From the NCBI RefSeq assembly GCF_003024195.1, contig NZ_KZ679060.1:1-64000 (forward strand): a stretch of DNA of 64,000 nt. Direction: 5' to 3'. The notes under the pieces are model-generated. The model saw only the letters and a list, made by a program, of their open reading frames with translations. It was not told the DNA's origin and did not search any database. Origin of the DNA: Streptomyces dioscori (GTDB lineage: Bacteria; Actinomycetota; Actinomycetes; Streptomycetales; Streptomycetaceae). Shown here in pieces: positions 57,093 through 64,000 of the stretch; positions within the stretch are counted from its first letter, which is position 1; every line of letters begins with the position of its first letter. A program made the position numbers and the translations under genes.

Positions 57093-57959
57093 ATGCCAGA
57101 AGCAGCTTCCGCGCACGCGCTGCGGGCCAGGATCGGCGACAGCGAGTTCGACCGCGACACCGCGGTCACCCGTCGTGAACCCGGCGTCTACGACATCGAC
57201 CTGTCCGCCGGGTGGACGATCATCAGCGCCGTCAACGGCGGCTACCTCCTCGCCGTCCTGGGCCGCGCCCTCGCCGACGCCCTGCCGCACTCCGACCCGT
57301 TCACGATCTCCGCGCACTACCTGACCGCGTCCCGCCCGGGTCCGGCTGTCGTGCGCACCGAGGTCGTCCGCGCCGGGCGCACCCTCTCCACCGGCCAGGC
57401 GTCCCTCTACCAGTACGACGACGAGGGCCACGAGGTCGAGCGCATCCGCGTCCTCGCCTCGTACGGGGACCTCGACGGCCTGCCCGACGACGTCCGGACG
57501 ACCGCGCTGCCGCCCGCGATCCCGCCGATCGACCAGTGCTTCGGAGCCTCGGACAGCCCCGACGGCGCCCCCGTCCCCGGCAGTTCCGCCATCGCCGACC
57601 GGCTGATGCTCAAGCTCGACCCGGGCACGCTCGGCTGGGCCCTCGGAGCCCCGTCCGGCCGGGGCGAGATGCGCGCCTGGTTCGGCCTCGCCGACGGGCG
57701 AGACGCCGACCCGCTCTCGCTGCTCCTCGCGGTGGACGCGCTGCCGCCGACCGCCTTCGAACTCGGCCTCACCGGCTGGGTGCCCACCGTCGAACTGACC
57801 GTGCACGTGCGCAGCCGTCCGGCGCCGGGGCCCCTGCGGATCTCCATCACCACCCGCAACCTCGCGGGCGGCTTCCTGGAGGAGGACGCCGAGGTCTGGG
57901 ACAGCGCGGACCGGCTCGTCGCACAGTCGCGCCAACTGGCCCGGGTGCGGCTCGGCTGA
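57093..57959 (+). CDS. Acyl-CoA thioesterase-like (double hot-dog) protein
   Basis: 288 residues resembling the TesB-like/Acyl-CoA_thio_3 family. The first hot-dog repeat contains WTIISAVNGGYLLAVLGRAL and ISAHYLTASRPGPAVVRTEV; the second ends in VQARVWDSADRLVAQSRQ-type sequence. It is cytosolic. Substrate unknown; an acyl-CoA pool function is plausible. ATG 57093 has no ribosome-binding site, but TACCGT lies 6 nt upstream, so the mRNA may be leaderless. Only 50 nt separate its stop from the WYL regulator, which has its own leaderless promoter. Confidence 0.85.
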   Translation: MPEAASAHALRARIGDSEFDRDTAVTRREPGVYDIDLSAGWTIISAVNGGYLLAVLGRALADALPHSDPFTISAHYLTASRPGPAVVRTEVVRAGRTLSTGQASLYQYDDEGHEVERIRVLASYGDLDGLPDDVRTTALPPAIPPIDQCFGASDSPDGAPVPGSSAIADRLMLKLDPGTLGWALGAPSGRGEMRAWFGLADGRDADPLSLLLAVDALPPTAFELGLTGWVPTVELTVHVRSRPAPGPLRISITTRNLAGGFLEEDAEVWDSADRLVAQSRQLARVRLG

Positions 57960-57997
57960 CCCGCGGTTCCCCCACTTCGTGCGCCGCCCGGTCTTCG

Positions 57998-58003
57998 TAC
58001 AGT
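57998..58003 (+). promoter_or_regulatory. Leaderless-type -10 box of the WYL regulator gene
   Basis: TACAGT at 57998-58003 lies 6 nt before the GTG 58010 start; TTCGTG at 57976-57981 gives a 16-nt spacer. This suggests transcription starts at the start codon. Confidence 0.5.
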
Positions 58004-58009
58004 GAGGGC

Positions 58010-59005
58010 GTGAAGTCCGACCGGCTGCTGGCCATCCTTCTGCTGCTGCAGACCCGCGGCCGGGTGCCCGCACCCGAACTCGCCGAGCGGCTCGAAGTGT
58101 CGGTGCGGACCATCTACCGGGACGTCGAGGCGCTGTCCGCCGCCGGCGTCCCGGTCTACGCCGAGCGCGGCCGGCACGGCGGGATCGAGCTGCTCGCCGG
58201 ATTCCGTACGGACGTCACCGGGCTCACCGCCGACGAGTCGCGCGCCCTGTTCGTGCTGGCCGCCCAGGGCGCCCACACCGCGCTCGGCCTCGACGCGGCC
58301 CTCGGTTCCGCGCTGCGCAAGGTGATGGCCGCGCTGCCCGAGCCGCACCGGCCCGCCGCCGAGGTCACCAGCCGCCGCATCCTGGTCGACGCCACGCGCT
58401 GGAAGGGCGGGCCGCGGGCCGTGGTCGACCTGGCGGCGCTGCAGGACGCGGTGTTCGCCGACCGCAGGCTGCGGCTGAGCTACCGGCACGGCGGCGACAC
58501 CGAGCCGCGTACGTACACCGTGGACCCGTACGGGCTCGTCGCCAAGGCGGGTGTCTGGTACCTCGTCGCCGACCGGCGCGGCAGGCCCCGGCTCTTCCGC
58601 GCCGACCGGGTGCGCTCGGCCCGCCCCACCGACGCGCCGGTGCGGCGGCGGCCCGGGGTGGAACTGGCCGACGCCTGGGAGGCGTTGCGGCGCGAGGTCG
58701 AGGAGCGGCCCGGTGGCATCGACGTGACCGTACGGGTGCGGCGCGACCGCTTCGACCTGTTCCTGCGCCTGCACGGCGGCACGCTCACCGAACCGCCCGA
58801 GGACGACGGGACGAGCGAGTGGGTCGTCGCACGGCTCGCGTACGGGGTGGTGGGCGAGGCGCGCCCGCTGCTCGCCTTCGGGGACCGGCTGGAGGTCCTC
58901 GCGCCGCCCGGGGTCCGCGAGGAACTGGCGCGGGTGGCCGCCTCCGTGACAGAGCTCTACCGGCAGGCCCTACCAGCAGGGGAGTTGAGGGGTCCTTTGC
59001 CCTAA
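58010..59005 (+). CDS. HTH and WYL-domain transcriptional regulator (DeoR-type)
   Basis: 331 residues. The N-terminal winged helix (MKSDRLLAILLLLQTRGRV, then ELAERLEVSVRTIYRDVEAL) is followed by a WYL domain with LRLSYRHG, TVDPYGLVAKAGVWYLVADRRG and a C-terminal extension. WYL regulators sense small or nucleic-acid ligands; the target genes are unknown but may include the thioesterase-like gene just upstream. The GTG start has a leaderless-type promoter. Confidence 0.92.
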   Translation: MKSDRLLAILLLLQTRGRVPAPELAERLEVSVRTIYRDVEALSAAGVPVYAERGRHGGIELLAGFRTDVTGLTADESRALFVLAAQGAHTALGLDAALGSALRKVMAALPEPHRPAAEVTSRRILVDATRWKGGPRAVVDLAALQDAVFADRRLRLSYRHGGDTEPRTYTVDPYGLVAKAGVWYLVADRRGRPRLFRADRVRSARPTDAPVRRRPGVELADAWEALRREVEERPGGIDVTVRVRRDRFDLFLRLHGGTLTEPPEDDGTSEWVVARLAYGVVGEARPLLAFGDRLEVLAPPGVREELARVAASVTELYRQALPAGELRGPLP

Positions 59006-59070
59006 CCACAGGCGGGGCACAGCGCGGGCCCAAGCGGGGCCCATGGACGGCTGGTTGCATGCGCTTCTCA

Positions 59071-59115
59071 GATCCCAGATCCCAGATCCCAGATCTCAGA
59101 TCAATCTCATTGATC
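59071..59115. repeat. Tandem 7-bp repeats and an inverted repeat upstream of lipoprotein gene
   Basis: GATCCCA occurs three times at 7-bp intervals from 59071, followed by GATCTCA and GATCAAT. The last unit starts an inverted repeat GATCAAT CTC ATTGATC (59099-59115). It lies about 30 nt upstream of the lipoprotein start and could be an operator or slippage-prone switch. Confidence 0.6.
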
Positions 59116-59144
59116 TCACCGGTTTCATACAACGGAGTTGTCTC

Positions 59145-59555
59145 ATGAAGCGTGTACGTCACGTCCCCGCCGTCGCCCTGCTGGCGCTCGCGCCACTCCT
59201 GCTGACGGCCTGCGGATCGGACGACTCCTCGTCGGGCAACGGCAACGGGACGTCGGCGCAGTCGAGTTGTCAGCCGCCCTCGGGCGGGCCGGGCGGTGGC
59301 GCGTCGGGGCGGCCGAGCGGCGCCCCGTCGGGGATGCCGTCAGGGGCGCCCTCGGGGACGCCTTCAGGAGTGCCTTCGGGGGCACCCTCCGGCGCGGCCA
59401 CCGGCAAGGCCCCGACGGGCGCGCCTTCCGGGATGCCGTCGGGCATGCCGAGCGGTGGCCCCGGCGGGCAGGGAGGCGGCCAGGGCGGCGGCCAGGGCGG
59501 CGGCTGCGGCCCGGGTGGCGGCCCGCAGGGCCAGGGGCAGCAGACGCAGGGCTAG
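59145..59555 (+). CDS. Small Pro/Ser/Gly-rich lipoprotein
   Basis: 136 residues: signal peptide with lipobox LLTAC (C23), then a low-complexity exported region made of repeated PSGxP units (PSGAPSGMPSGAPSGTP) and a Gly/Gln-rich C-terminus with two further Cys residues. No recognisable domain; perhaps a flexible wall-spanning tether. ATG 59145 has GGAG 8 nt upstream. The upstream tandem repeats and terminator after it indicate a single-gene unit. Confidence 0.8.
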   Translation: MKRVRHVPAVALLALAPLLLTACGSDDSSSGNGNGTSAQSSCQPPSGGPGGGASGRPSGAPSGMPSGAPSGTPSGVPSGAPSGAATGKAPTGAPSGMPSGMPSGGPGGQGGGQGGGQGGGCGPGGGPQGQGQQTQG

Positions 59556-59578
59556 GGGCGGGGGAGCGGCAAGACCCG

Positions 59579-59607
59579 GGGCGCGTACGAGACCGTCGTA
59601 CGCGCCC
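59579..59607. terminator. Bidirectional stem-loop terminator between lipoprotein and TetR genes
   Basis: Perfect 12-bp inverted repeat (59579-59590 and 59596-59607), 5-nt loop, between two convergent genes. Confidence 0.88.
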
Positions 59608-59630
59608 TTCGTGTTACGCGGGGGAGGGCA

Positions 59631-60257
59631 TCAGCCCAGCCAGTTGCGGCGGCCGATGCTGATCAGCCGCATCCGGCGCCTCGCCACCCGGGTGACCCGT
59701 TCCTCCTCGTGCGGGTCGTCCGGGTCCGCCTCCAGGAAGGCGCTGGCGGTCATCAGCATCTGGTCGACGTACAGCCCCGCGAGCATCAGCAGATCGTCGT
59801 CGCTCCAGCCGTCCGACTCGGGCTGCTTGGCCAGTTCGGCCCGCACCTCGTCGGCGAACCGGTCCATCTGCTCCGCGATCGCGGCCCGGACCTTCTGCAC
59901 CCCGCCGTTGCGTTCCCGGGCGATGAACCGGATGTGCGCGGGATACGCGCGCACATGACGGGCAATCAGGGCGACGGCACGGTCTATGCGTTCGTCGCTG
60001 TCGTCGGCCGTGGACACCGTGCCGGAGATCATCGGGTGCAGGCTGCCCAGCGCCTCCTCGACCAGGGCGACCCCGAGGTCGGCGGTCGAGTGGAAGTGCC
60101 GGTAGAAGGCGGTCGGGGCGACGCCGACGGCACGGGTGACCTCGCGCAGGCCCAGGCTGCTGAGGCTCTGCTCCGCCAGCAGGCCCAACGCGGCGTCCAG
60201 GAACGCCTGTCGGGTCTTCTGTTTCTGCGCCTGCCGGACACCGAGACTGTGACTCAT
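59631..60257 (-). CDS. TetR/AcrR family repressor
   Basis: 208 residues with an N-terminal helix-turn-helix (LREVTRAVGVAPTAFYRHF) and a TetR-type effector domain (about 60-208). ATG 60257 is the natural start; the upstream gap contains two exact copies of AACAACTGTT (60269-60278 and 60326-60335), probable self-operators also covering the small membrane-protein gene that reads away on the other strand. The ligand is unknown. Its C-terminus is Arg-rich. Confidence 0.9.
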   Translation of the reverse strand: MSHSLGVRQAQKQKTRQAFLDAALGLLAEQSLSSLGLREVTRAVGVAPTAFYRHFHSTADLGVALVEEALGSLHPMISGTVSTADDSDERIDRAVALIARHVRAYPAHIRFIARERNGGVQKVRAAIAEQMDRFADEVRAELAKQPESDGWSDDDLLMLAGLYVDQMLMTASAFLEADPDDPHEEERVTRVARRRMRLISIGRRNWLG

Positions 60258-60268
60258 GCCATGCAGTA

Positions 60269-60335
60269 AACAACTGTTCTCCGTGGGGGGAAAGTCGCCC
60301 GACGCGCTAGACTCAGGAGTCAGTGAACAACTGTT
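60269..60335. promoter_or_regulatory. Two AACAACTGTT operator candidates in TetR/small-membrane-protein intergenic region
   Basis: Identical sites at 60269-60278 and 60326-60335, each with AACA and TGTT half-sites around AC, 57 nt apart, in the divergent promoter region. A second inverted repeat, GTTC ACC GAAC (60345-60355), follows. This fits a TetR repressor controlling itself and the divergent gene. Confidence 0.6.
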
Positions 60336-60373
60336 ACCACAATCGTTCACCGAACCGTAACGAGAGGCGACTC

Positions 60374-60538
60374 ATGCTGTTCCTCGTCGCAGCCCTCCTG
60401 CTGCTGGGCGTCGTGATGGGCACCGTGGCCCACGCACCGCTCTCCTTCACCGTGGTGGCCGCCGTGATCATCGGCGGCTGGCTGATGGTCTTCGCGATCC
60501 GCGAGCGCCACGGCCGCCGCCGCGAGACCTCGGGCTGA
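60374..60538 (+). CDS. Small two-helix membrane protein
   Basis: 54 residues: MLFLVAALLLLGVVMGTVA, a short loop and VVAAVIIGGWLMVFAIRER form two membrane helices, with a basic C-terminus. ATG 60374 has GAGAGG upstream. Divergent from the TetR gene across the operator pair, so it is the likely regulated target. Function unknown; a small stress or efflux-associated protein is possible. Confidence 0.8.
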   Translation: MLFLVAALLLLGVVMGTVAHAPLSFTVVAAVIIGGWLMVFAIRERHGRRRETSG

Positions 60539-60629
60539 ACCACCGCCCGGCCGTCACACCCGCCGCCCGGCGCACCGCCGGATCGTCACGCCCCCCGTCC
60601 ACGCATGACCGCCTGCTGGGAGCAGACAC

Positions 60630-60899
60630 ATGGAACTCACCACCGCCGCCCCGCGGCGCCGGAGCGCCACCCGTGACGCCGACGGTATGGCCGTCGCGTC
60701 CTTCATCCTCGGCCTGGTCGGCCTGCTCGCCCTGAACGTCGTCCTCGGCCCGGTCTCGATCATCCTGGCCGCGACGGCTCTGTTCCGGGGCACCACCCGC
60801 CGCGGGCGCGCCTTCCTGGGACTCGGCCTCGGCGTCGCCGACCTCGTCGTCCTGGTCGCCTTCATGTCGGCGGACAACACGCTGTCCTGGAGTTTCTGA
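60630..60899 (+). CDS. DUF4190-like small membrane protein
   Basis: 89 residues. A basic N-terminal 18 residues precede two membrane helices (MAVASFILGLVGLLALNVVLG and LGLGLGVADLVVLVAFM) with the GTTRRGR loop typical of DUF4190-type proteins. ATG 60630 follows GGGAG at suitable distance. No function is known for the family. Confidence 0.75.
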   Translation: MELTTAAPRRRSATRDADGMAVASFILGLVGLLALNVVLGPVSIILAATALFRGTTRRGRAFLGLGLGVADLVVLVAFMSADNTLSWSF

Positions 60900-60986
60900 G
60901 CCCGACCGAGCCCGGCTGGACCTGTCGCAGACTGCGCGCGGGGCGCAAACAGCCCCCGCCCGACCAAGTCGGTCGAGAGCGGGCCC

Positions 60987-60992
60987 TAGAAT
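60987..60992 (+). promoter_or_regulatory. -10 box of cysteine desulfurase gene (near-leaderless)
   Basis: TAGAAT at 60987-60992, 10 nt before ATG 61003. There is no clear ribosome-binding site, so transcription probably begins close to the start codon. No good -35 match was found. Confidence 0.5.
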
Positions 60993-61002
60993 CGGGCTCA
61001 CC

Positions 61003-62172
61003 ATGGCATACCTCGACCACGCCGCGACCACCCCCATGCTTCCGGAGGCGGCCCTGGCAATGACCGCCCAGTTCGCCGTCACGGGCAACGCCTCCTCCCT
61101 GCACGCGGCCGGCCGCCGCGCCCGCCGCACGGTCGAGGAGTCCCGGGAGACCCTGGCGGAGTCCCTCGGCGCCCGCCCCAGCGAGGTGGTCCTCACCTCC
61201 GGCGGCACCGAGGCCGACAACCTCGCCGTGAAGGGCCTGTACTGGTCCCGCCGCGACGCCGACCCGGCCCGCACCCGGGTCCTGGCCAGCCCCGTCGAAC
61301 ACCACGCCGTCCTTGACGCCGTCGACTGGCTCGGCGAGCACGAGGGCGCCACGGTCGAGTACCTCCCGGTCGACCGCTACGGCCGCGTCCACCCCGAAGC
61401 CCTGCGCGAGGCCATCGCCCGCAACCCCGACGACGTCGCCCTCGCGACCGTCATGTGGGCGAACAACGAGATCGGCACGATCATGCCGGTACGTGAACTC
61501 GCGGACGTGGCGGGCGAGTTCGGGATCCCGCTGCACGCGGACGCCGTCCAGGCCTTCGGCCAGATCCCCGTCGACTTCGGCGCCTCGGGACTCGCCGCGA
61601 TGACCGTCTCGGGACACAAGATCGGCGGCCCGTACGGCATCGGGGCGCTGCTGCTCGGCCGCGAGTACACCCCCGTGCCGGTCCTCCACGGTGGCGGCCA
61701 GGAACGGCATGTGCGCTCCGGCACCCTGGACGTACCGGCCGTCGCCGCGTTCGCCGTCGCGGGCCGGACTGCCGCCGAACAGCGGGAGTGGTTCGGCCGC
61801 GAGATCGGCTCACTGCGCGACGACCTGGTCGACGCGGTCCGCGCCGCCGTACCGGACGCGATCCTCGGCGGCGACCCGGCGGAGGGGGGCCGCCTGCCGG
61901 CGAACGCCCACTTCACGTTCCCCGGCTGCGAGGGCGACTCGCTGCTCCTGCTGCTCGACGCCCAAGGCATCGAATGCTCCACGGGCTCCGCGTGCACGGC
62001 GGGCGTGGCCCAGCCCAGCCACGTCCTCCTCGCCACCGGCACCGACCCGGACCTGGCCCGCGGCACCCTCCGCTTCTCCCTCGGCCACACGTCGACGGAG
62101 GCGGACGTGGAGGCGGTGGGCAAGGCGATCGGCCCGGCGGTGGAGCGGGCCCGGACGGCGGGACTGAGCTAG
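61003..62172 (+). CDS. Cysteine desulfurase (NifS/IscS-like)
   Basis: Cytosolic PLP enzyme of 389 residues that releases sulfur from cysteine as a protein persulfide. MAYLDHAATTPMLPEAA, the PLP lysine in SGHKIGGP, GTEADNLAV and the active Cys in STGSACTAGVAQPSHVL are visible. It lies in the same region as mnmA, separated by two genes on the other strand, so it may supply sulfur for tRNA 2-thiouridine. A TAGAAT box directly before the start suggests a leaderless transcript. Confidence 0.94.
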   Translation: MAYLDHAATTPMLPEAALAMTAQFAVTGNASSLHAAGRRARRTVEESRETLAESLGARPSEVVLTSGGTEADNLAVKGLYWSRRDADPARTRVLASPVEHHAVLDAVDWLGEHEGATVEYLPVDRYGRVHPEALREAIARNPDDVALATVMWANNEIGTIMPVRELADVAGEFGIPLHADAVQAFGQIPVDFGASGLAAMTVSGHKIGGPYGIGALLLGREYTPVPVLHGGGQERHVRSGTLDVPAVAAFAVAGRTAAEQREWFGREIGSLRDDLVDAVRAAVPDAILGGDPAEGGRLPANAHFTFPGCEGDSLLLLLDAQGIECSTGSACTAGVAQPSHVLLATGTDPDLARGTLRFSLGHTSTEADVEAVGKAIGPAVERARTAGLS

Positions 62173-62194
62173 TCCGGGTGTCCGCCCCTCTCCG

Positions 62195-62611
62195 TCAGCG
62201 CATCGCGACGAGGACGACGCTGCTGAGCACGCTCGTGACGACGAAGAACGGCGCGTTCAGGACGCCGTAGTAGAGCGGGCGCGGGAAGTTCGGGTTGATG
62301 GCGATCTGGAAGGTCATCGCGCCGAGATACCCGACACCGACGAGGAGCCCGAAGACCACGGCGTCGCCGAGGCCGGTGATGTCGAGGGCTTCGACGAGCA
62401 CGGCGCTGGTCAGGACGGTGACCGTCAGGCACACCAGCGGACCGGCGGCGGTGACCGCCGTCTGCGCCGGCGCGGGCGCGCCCTCACGCCCGAGGGCGAC
62501 GGCGTACGGCTTGGCGATCACGACGGCGAACCACAGACCGGCGAGCACGATCGACGCGACGGCCGCGATGACGACGGCGAGCCAGTTGATGTCGGCGAGA
62601 ACGGAGAACAC
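62195..62611 (-). CDS. DUF1761-like membrane protein
   Basis: 138 residues with four membrane helices (INWLAVVIAAVASIVLAGLWF, LVCLTVTVLTSAVLVEAL, AVVFGLLVGVGYLGAMTFQ and the C-terminal PFFVVTSVLSSVVLVAM). The pattern INWLAVVIAAV at the start and LVGVGYLGAM fits DUF1761. Function unknown. It lies convergent with the cysteine desulfurase gene. Confidence 0.8.
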   Translation of the reverse strand: MFSVLADINWLAVVIAAVASIVLAGLWFAVVIAKPYAVALGREGAPAPAQTAVTAAGPLVCLTVTVLTSAVLVEALDITGLGDAVVFGLLVGVGYLGAMTFQIAINPNFPRPLYYGVLNAPFFVVTSVLSSVVLVAMR

Positions 62612-62746
62612 GCGCAGACTCCTCGGGAGGACGAACGAGCGGCCGGTGTGACCGCTGAAACAGAGTCTTCGCGAGGTAGAGGACAGGTTGTGGCCGCTAC
62701 TACCGGCGGGGGCGGGGGCGGGGCGGGGCCGGGTTTGCTTGCCGGG

Positions 62747-63508
62747 TTACGCGCCGCGCCCGGCGGCATCGGCAGCCGCCGAGGTGCCCGCCGAAGCCGC
62801 AGTCGTGCCGGCACCCGCGCTCGGACTGGCGGTCCGCTCGGCGTCACGCTTCGCGGCCGCGCGCACGAGGGGTATGTACCGGTCCCAGTCCCAGTGCGGC
62901 CCGGGATCGGTGTGGTCGGTGCCCGGCACCTCGACGTGCCCGATGATGTGCTCGCGGTCGACGGAGATGTCGTACCGGGCGCATATCCGCGCGGTGAGCC
63001 GGGCGGACGCCTCGTACATGGCGTCCGTGAAGTCCTCCGGCCGGTCGACGAAGCCCTCGTGCTCGATGCCGACGCTGCGTTCGTTGAAGTCGCGGTTGCC
63101 CGCGTGGAAGGCCACGTCCAGCTCGCGGATCATCTGGGTGATGCGGCCGTCCTTGCCGACGATGTAGTGCGCGGCGGCGCCGTGGCCGGGGTCCTGGAAG
63201 ACCTTCACCGCGCTCTTGAAACTGCCCTGTGTGACATGGATGATCACGCGGTCCACGCCGAAGTCGTCGGGCCGGTCCGCCCGCCGCCAGTTCGCCGACG
63301 ACGCGGCGACCCAGCGCGCACCCCCGAAGTCGACCTCGCCCTCCTTGCGCGGCTTCTCCACGCCCGGCGTACGCCACCACAGGCGCGCCAGCTCGTCCCG
63401 GGCCAGCACGGCGGTGCCCACGGCGGCCGCGGCCCCGCCGATGAGCAGCGCGCGCCGCCCGACACGGCGGTCCGAGTCGTTCGTCGTCTCCTCCATGCGA
63501 CCCCCCAT
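62747..63508 (-). CDS. Tat-exported N-acetylmuramoyl-L-alanine amidase (Amidase_2/PGRP type)
   Basis: 253 residues. A twin-arginine signal (RRVGRRALLIGGAAAAVG) is followed by an Amidase_2 zinc domain (about 85-225): IIHVTQG with the first His, HYIVGKDGRITQMI, NRDFNERSVGIEHEG, GHVEVPGTDHTDPGPHWDW with further ligands. The C-terminus is Ala/Gly/Thr-rich. It cleaves peptidoglycan stem peptides. Start ATG 63508; ATG 63496 is four residues shorter. Divergent from mnmA. Confidence 0.9.
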   Translation of the reverse strand: MGGRMEETTNDSDRRVGRRALLIGGAAAAVGTAVLARDELARLWWRTPGVEKPRKEGEVDFGGARWVAASSANWRRADRPDDFGVDRVIIHVTQGSFKSAVKVFQDPGHGAAAHYIVGKDGRITQMIRELDVAFHAGNRDFNERSVGIEHEGFVDRPEDFTDAMYEASARLTARICARYDISVDREHIIGHVEVPGTDHTDPGPHWDWDRYIPLVRAAAKRDAERTASPSAGAGTTAASAGTSAAADAAGRGA

Positions 63509-63553
63509 GCGATCTTCAACGGATACTCGCGGGCTCCGGTTCCCGGGGACCCG

Positions 63554-63559
63554 TACCCT
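63554..63559 (+). promoter_or_regulatory. Possible -10 box of mnmA
   Basis: TACCCT at 63554-63559, 9 nt before ATG 63569. GAGGGG lies in between and could also act as a close ribosome-binding site. Confidence 0.4.
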
Positions 63560-63568
63560 TGAGGGGTT

Positions 63569-64000
63569 ATGACTGAGACCTCGCAGCGCCCCCGCCCCCT
63601 CCGCGTACTGGCCGCCATGTCCGGTGGCGTGGATTCCGCCGTCGCCGCCGCCCGTGCCGCGGAAGCCGGGCACGACGTGACCGGTGTGCATCTCGCCCTC
63701 TCGGCGAACCCGCAATCGTTCCGCACGGGCGCGCGCGGCTGTTGCACGATCGAGGACTCGCGCGACGCCCGCCGGGCCGCCGACGTCATCGGCATCCCGT
63801 TCTACGTCTGGGACCTGGCCGAGCGTTTCCGCGAGGACGTGGTGGACGACTTCGTCGCGGAGTACGAGGCCGGCCGCACCCCCAACCCCTGTCTGCGCTG
63901 CAACGAGAAGATCAAGTTCGCGGCCCTGCTGGACAAGGCCCTCGCTCTCGGCTTCGACGCGGTCTGCACGGGCCACTACGCGAAGGTGCTGGTGAACGAG
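63569..64000 (+). CDS. mnmA: tRNA-specific 2-thiouridylase MnmA (5' part)
   Basis: 144 residues visible; continues past the window. It adds sulfur to U34 of certain tRNAs. The PP-loop SGGVDS (18-23) and the catalytic Cys region TPNPCLRCNEKIKF are intact. GARGCCTIED fits the first conserved Cys segment. The cysteine desulfurase nearby could supply sulfur. Start ATG 63569 agrees with the conserved start of the PP-loop domain. Confidence 0.95.
   Translation, partial: MTETSQRPRPLRVLAAMSGGVDSAVAAARAAEAGHDVTGVHLALSANPQSFRTGARGCCTIEDSRDARRAADVIGIPFYVWDLAERFREDVVDDFVAEYEAGRTPNPCLRCNEKIKFAALLDKALALGFDAVCTGHYAKVLVNE

Overview
The window is chromosomal DNA of a Streptomyces or very close relative. Supporting signs are the very high GC content, frequent GTG and some TTG starts, leaderless-looking promoters, rare TTA codons confined to a few regulatory genes, Tat and lipoprotein exports, and glycogen/GlgE genes. 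From memory, gene content and order resemble the Streptomyces coelicolor core chromosome from glgE (pep1) to mnmA/trmU (about SCO5443-SCO5488). I could not align it, so that is recollection.

Layout. 1-6421: glgE (3' end outside), a secreted subtilase and glgP, i.e. maltose-1-phosphate/alpha-glucan metabolism; glgX follows at 20136-22451. 6464-11049: a DUF1990 protein and two tandem secreted M4 metalloproteases, the second with a C-terminal P-domain. 11432-18910: four translationally coupled ABC half-exporters forming two heterodimer pairs, each with one consensus and one degenerate ATP site. 18991-20100: a decayed Tat-exported sulfatase. 22737-25399: two L,D-transpeptidase lipoproteins. 25530-29583: enoyl-CoA hydratase, RsbW-like ATPase (TTA codon), secreted scabin-like ADP-ribosyltransferase, EF-hand protein, F420/NADP reductase family protein and MOSC protein.

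29584-41196 looks like an accessory island. A locally AT-rich leader (32 G/C of 80 bases at 29641-29720) precedes seven tightly packed genes: cyclase-like, STAND ATPase, SPFH-like plus degenerate vWA, TerY-like vWA, PP2C phosphatase, membrane kinase with an NTF2-like outer domain, and a degenerate-cyclase/kinase fusion. Convergent to them are a PycTM (DUF5706)-type membrane protein and a Crp-type regulator with a cNMP pocket. This joins a TerY-phosphatase-kinase triad, a STAND ATPase and Pycsar-like parts. It is my main candidate for an undescribed signalling or conflict (possibly anti-phage) system.

41291-49484: a GH25 muramidase without signal peptide, sdaA, glyA, gcvH and gcvT under a tandem glycine riboswitch, a P-loop ATPase and two SseB-family proteins. 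49868-56211: a five-gene oligopeptide ABC importer with hairpins around the binding-protein gene. 56329-64000: TRIC-like channel, thioesterase-like protein, WYL regulator, Pro/Ser/Gly-rich lipoprotein, TetR regulator, small membrane proteins, cysteine desulfurase, DUF1761 protein, Tat-exported amidase and the 5' part of mnmA. No tRNA, rRNA, CRISPR array, insertion sequence or integrase was seen.
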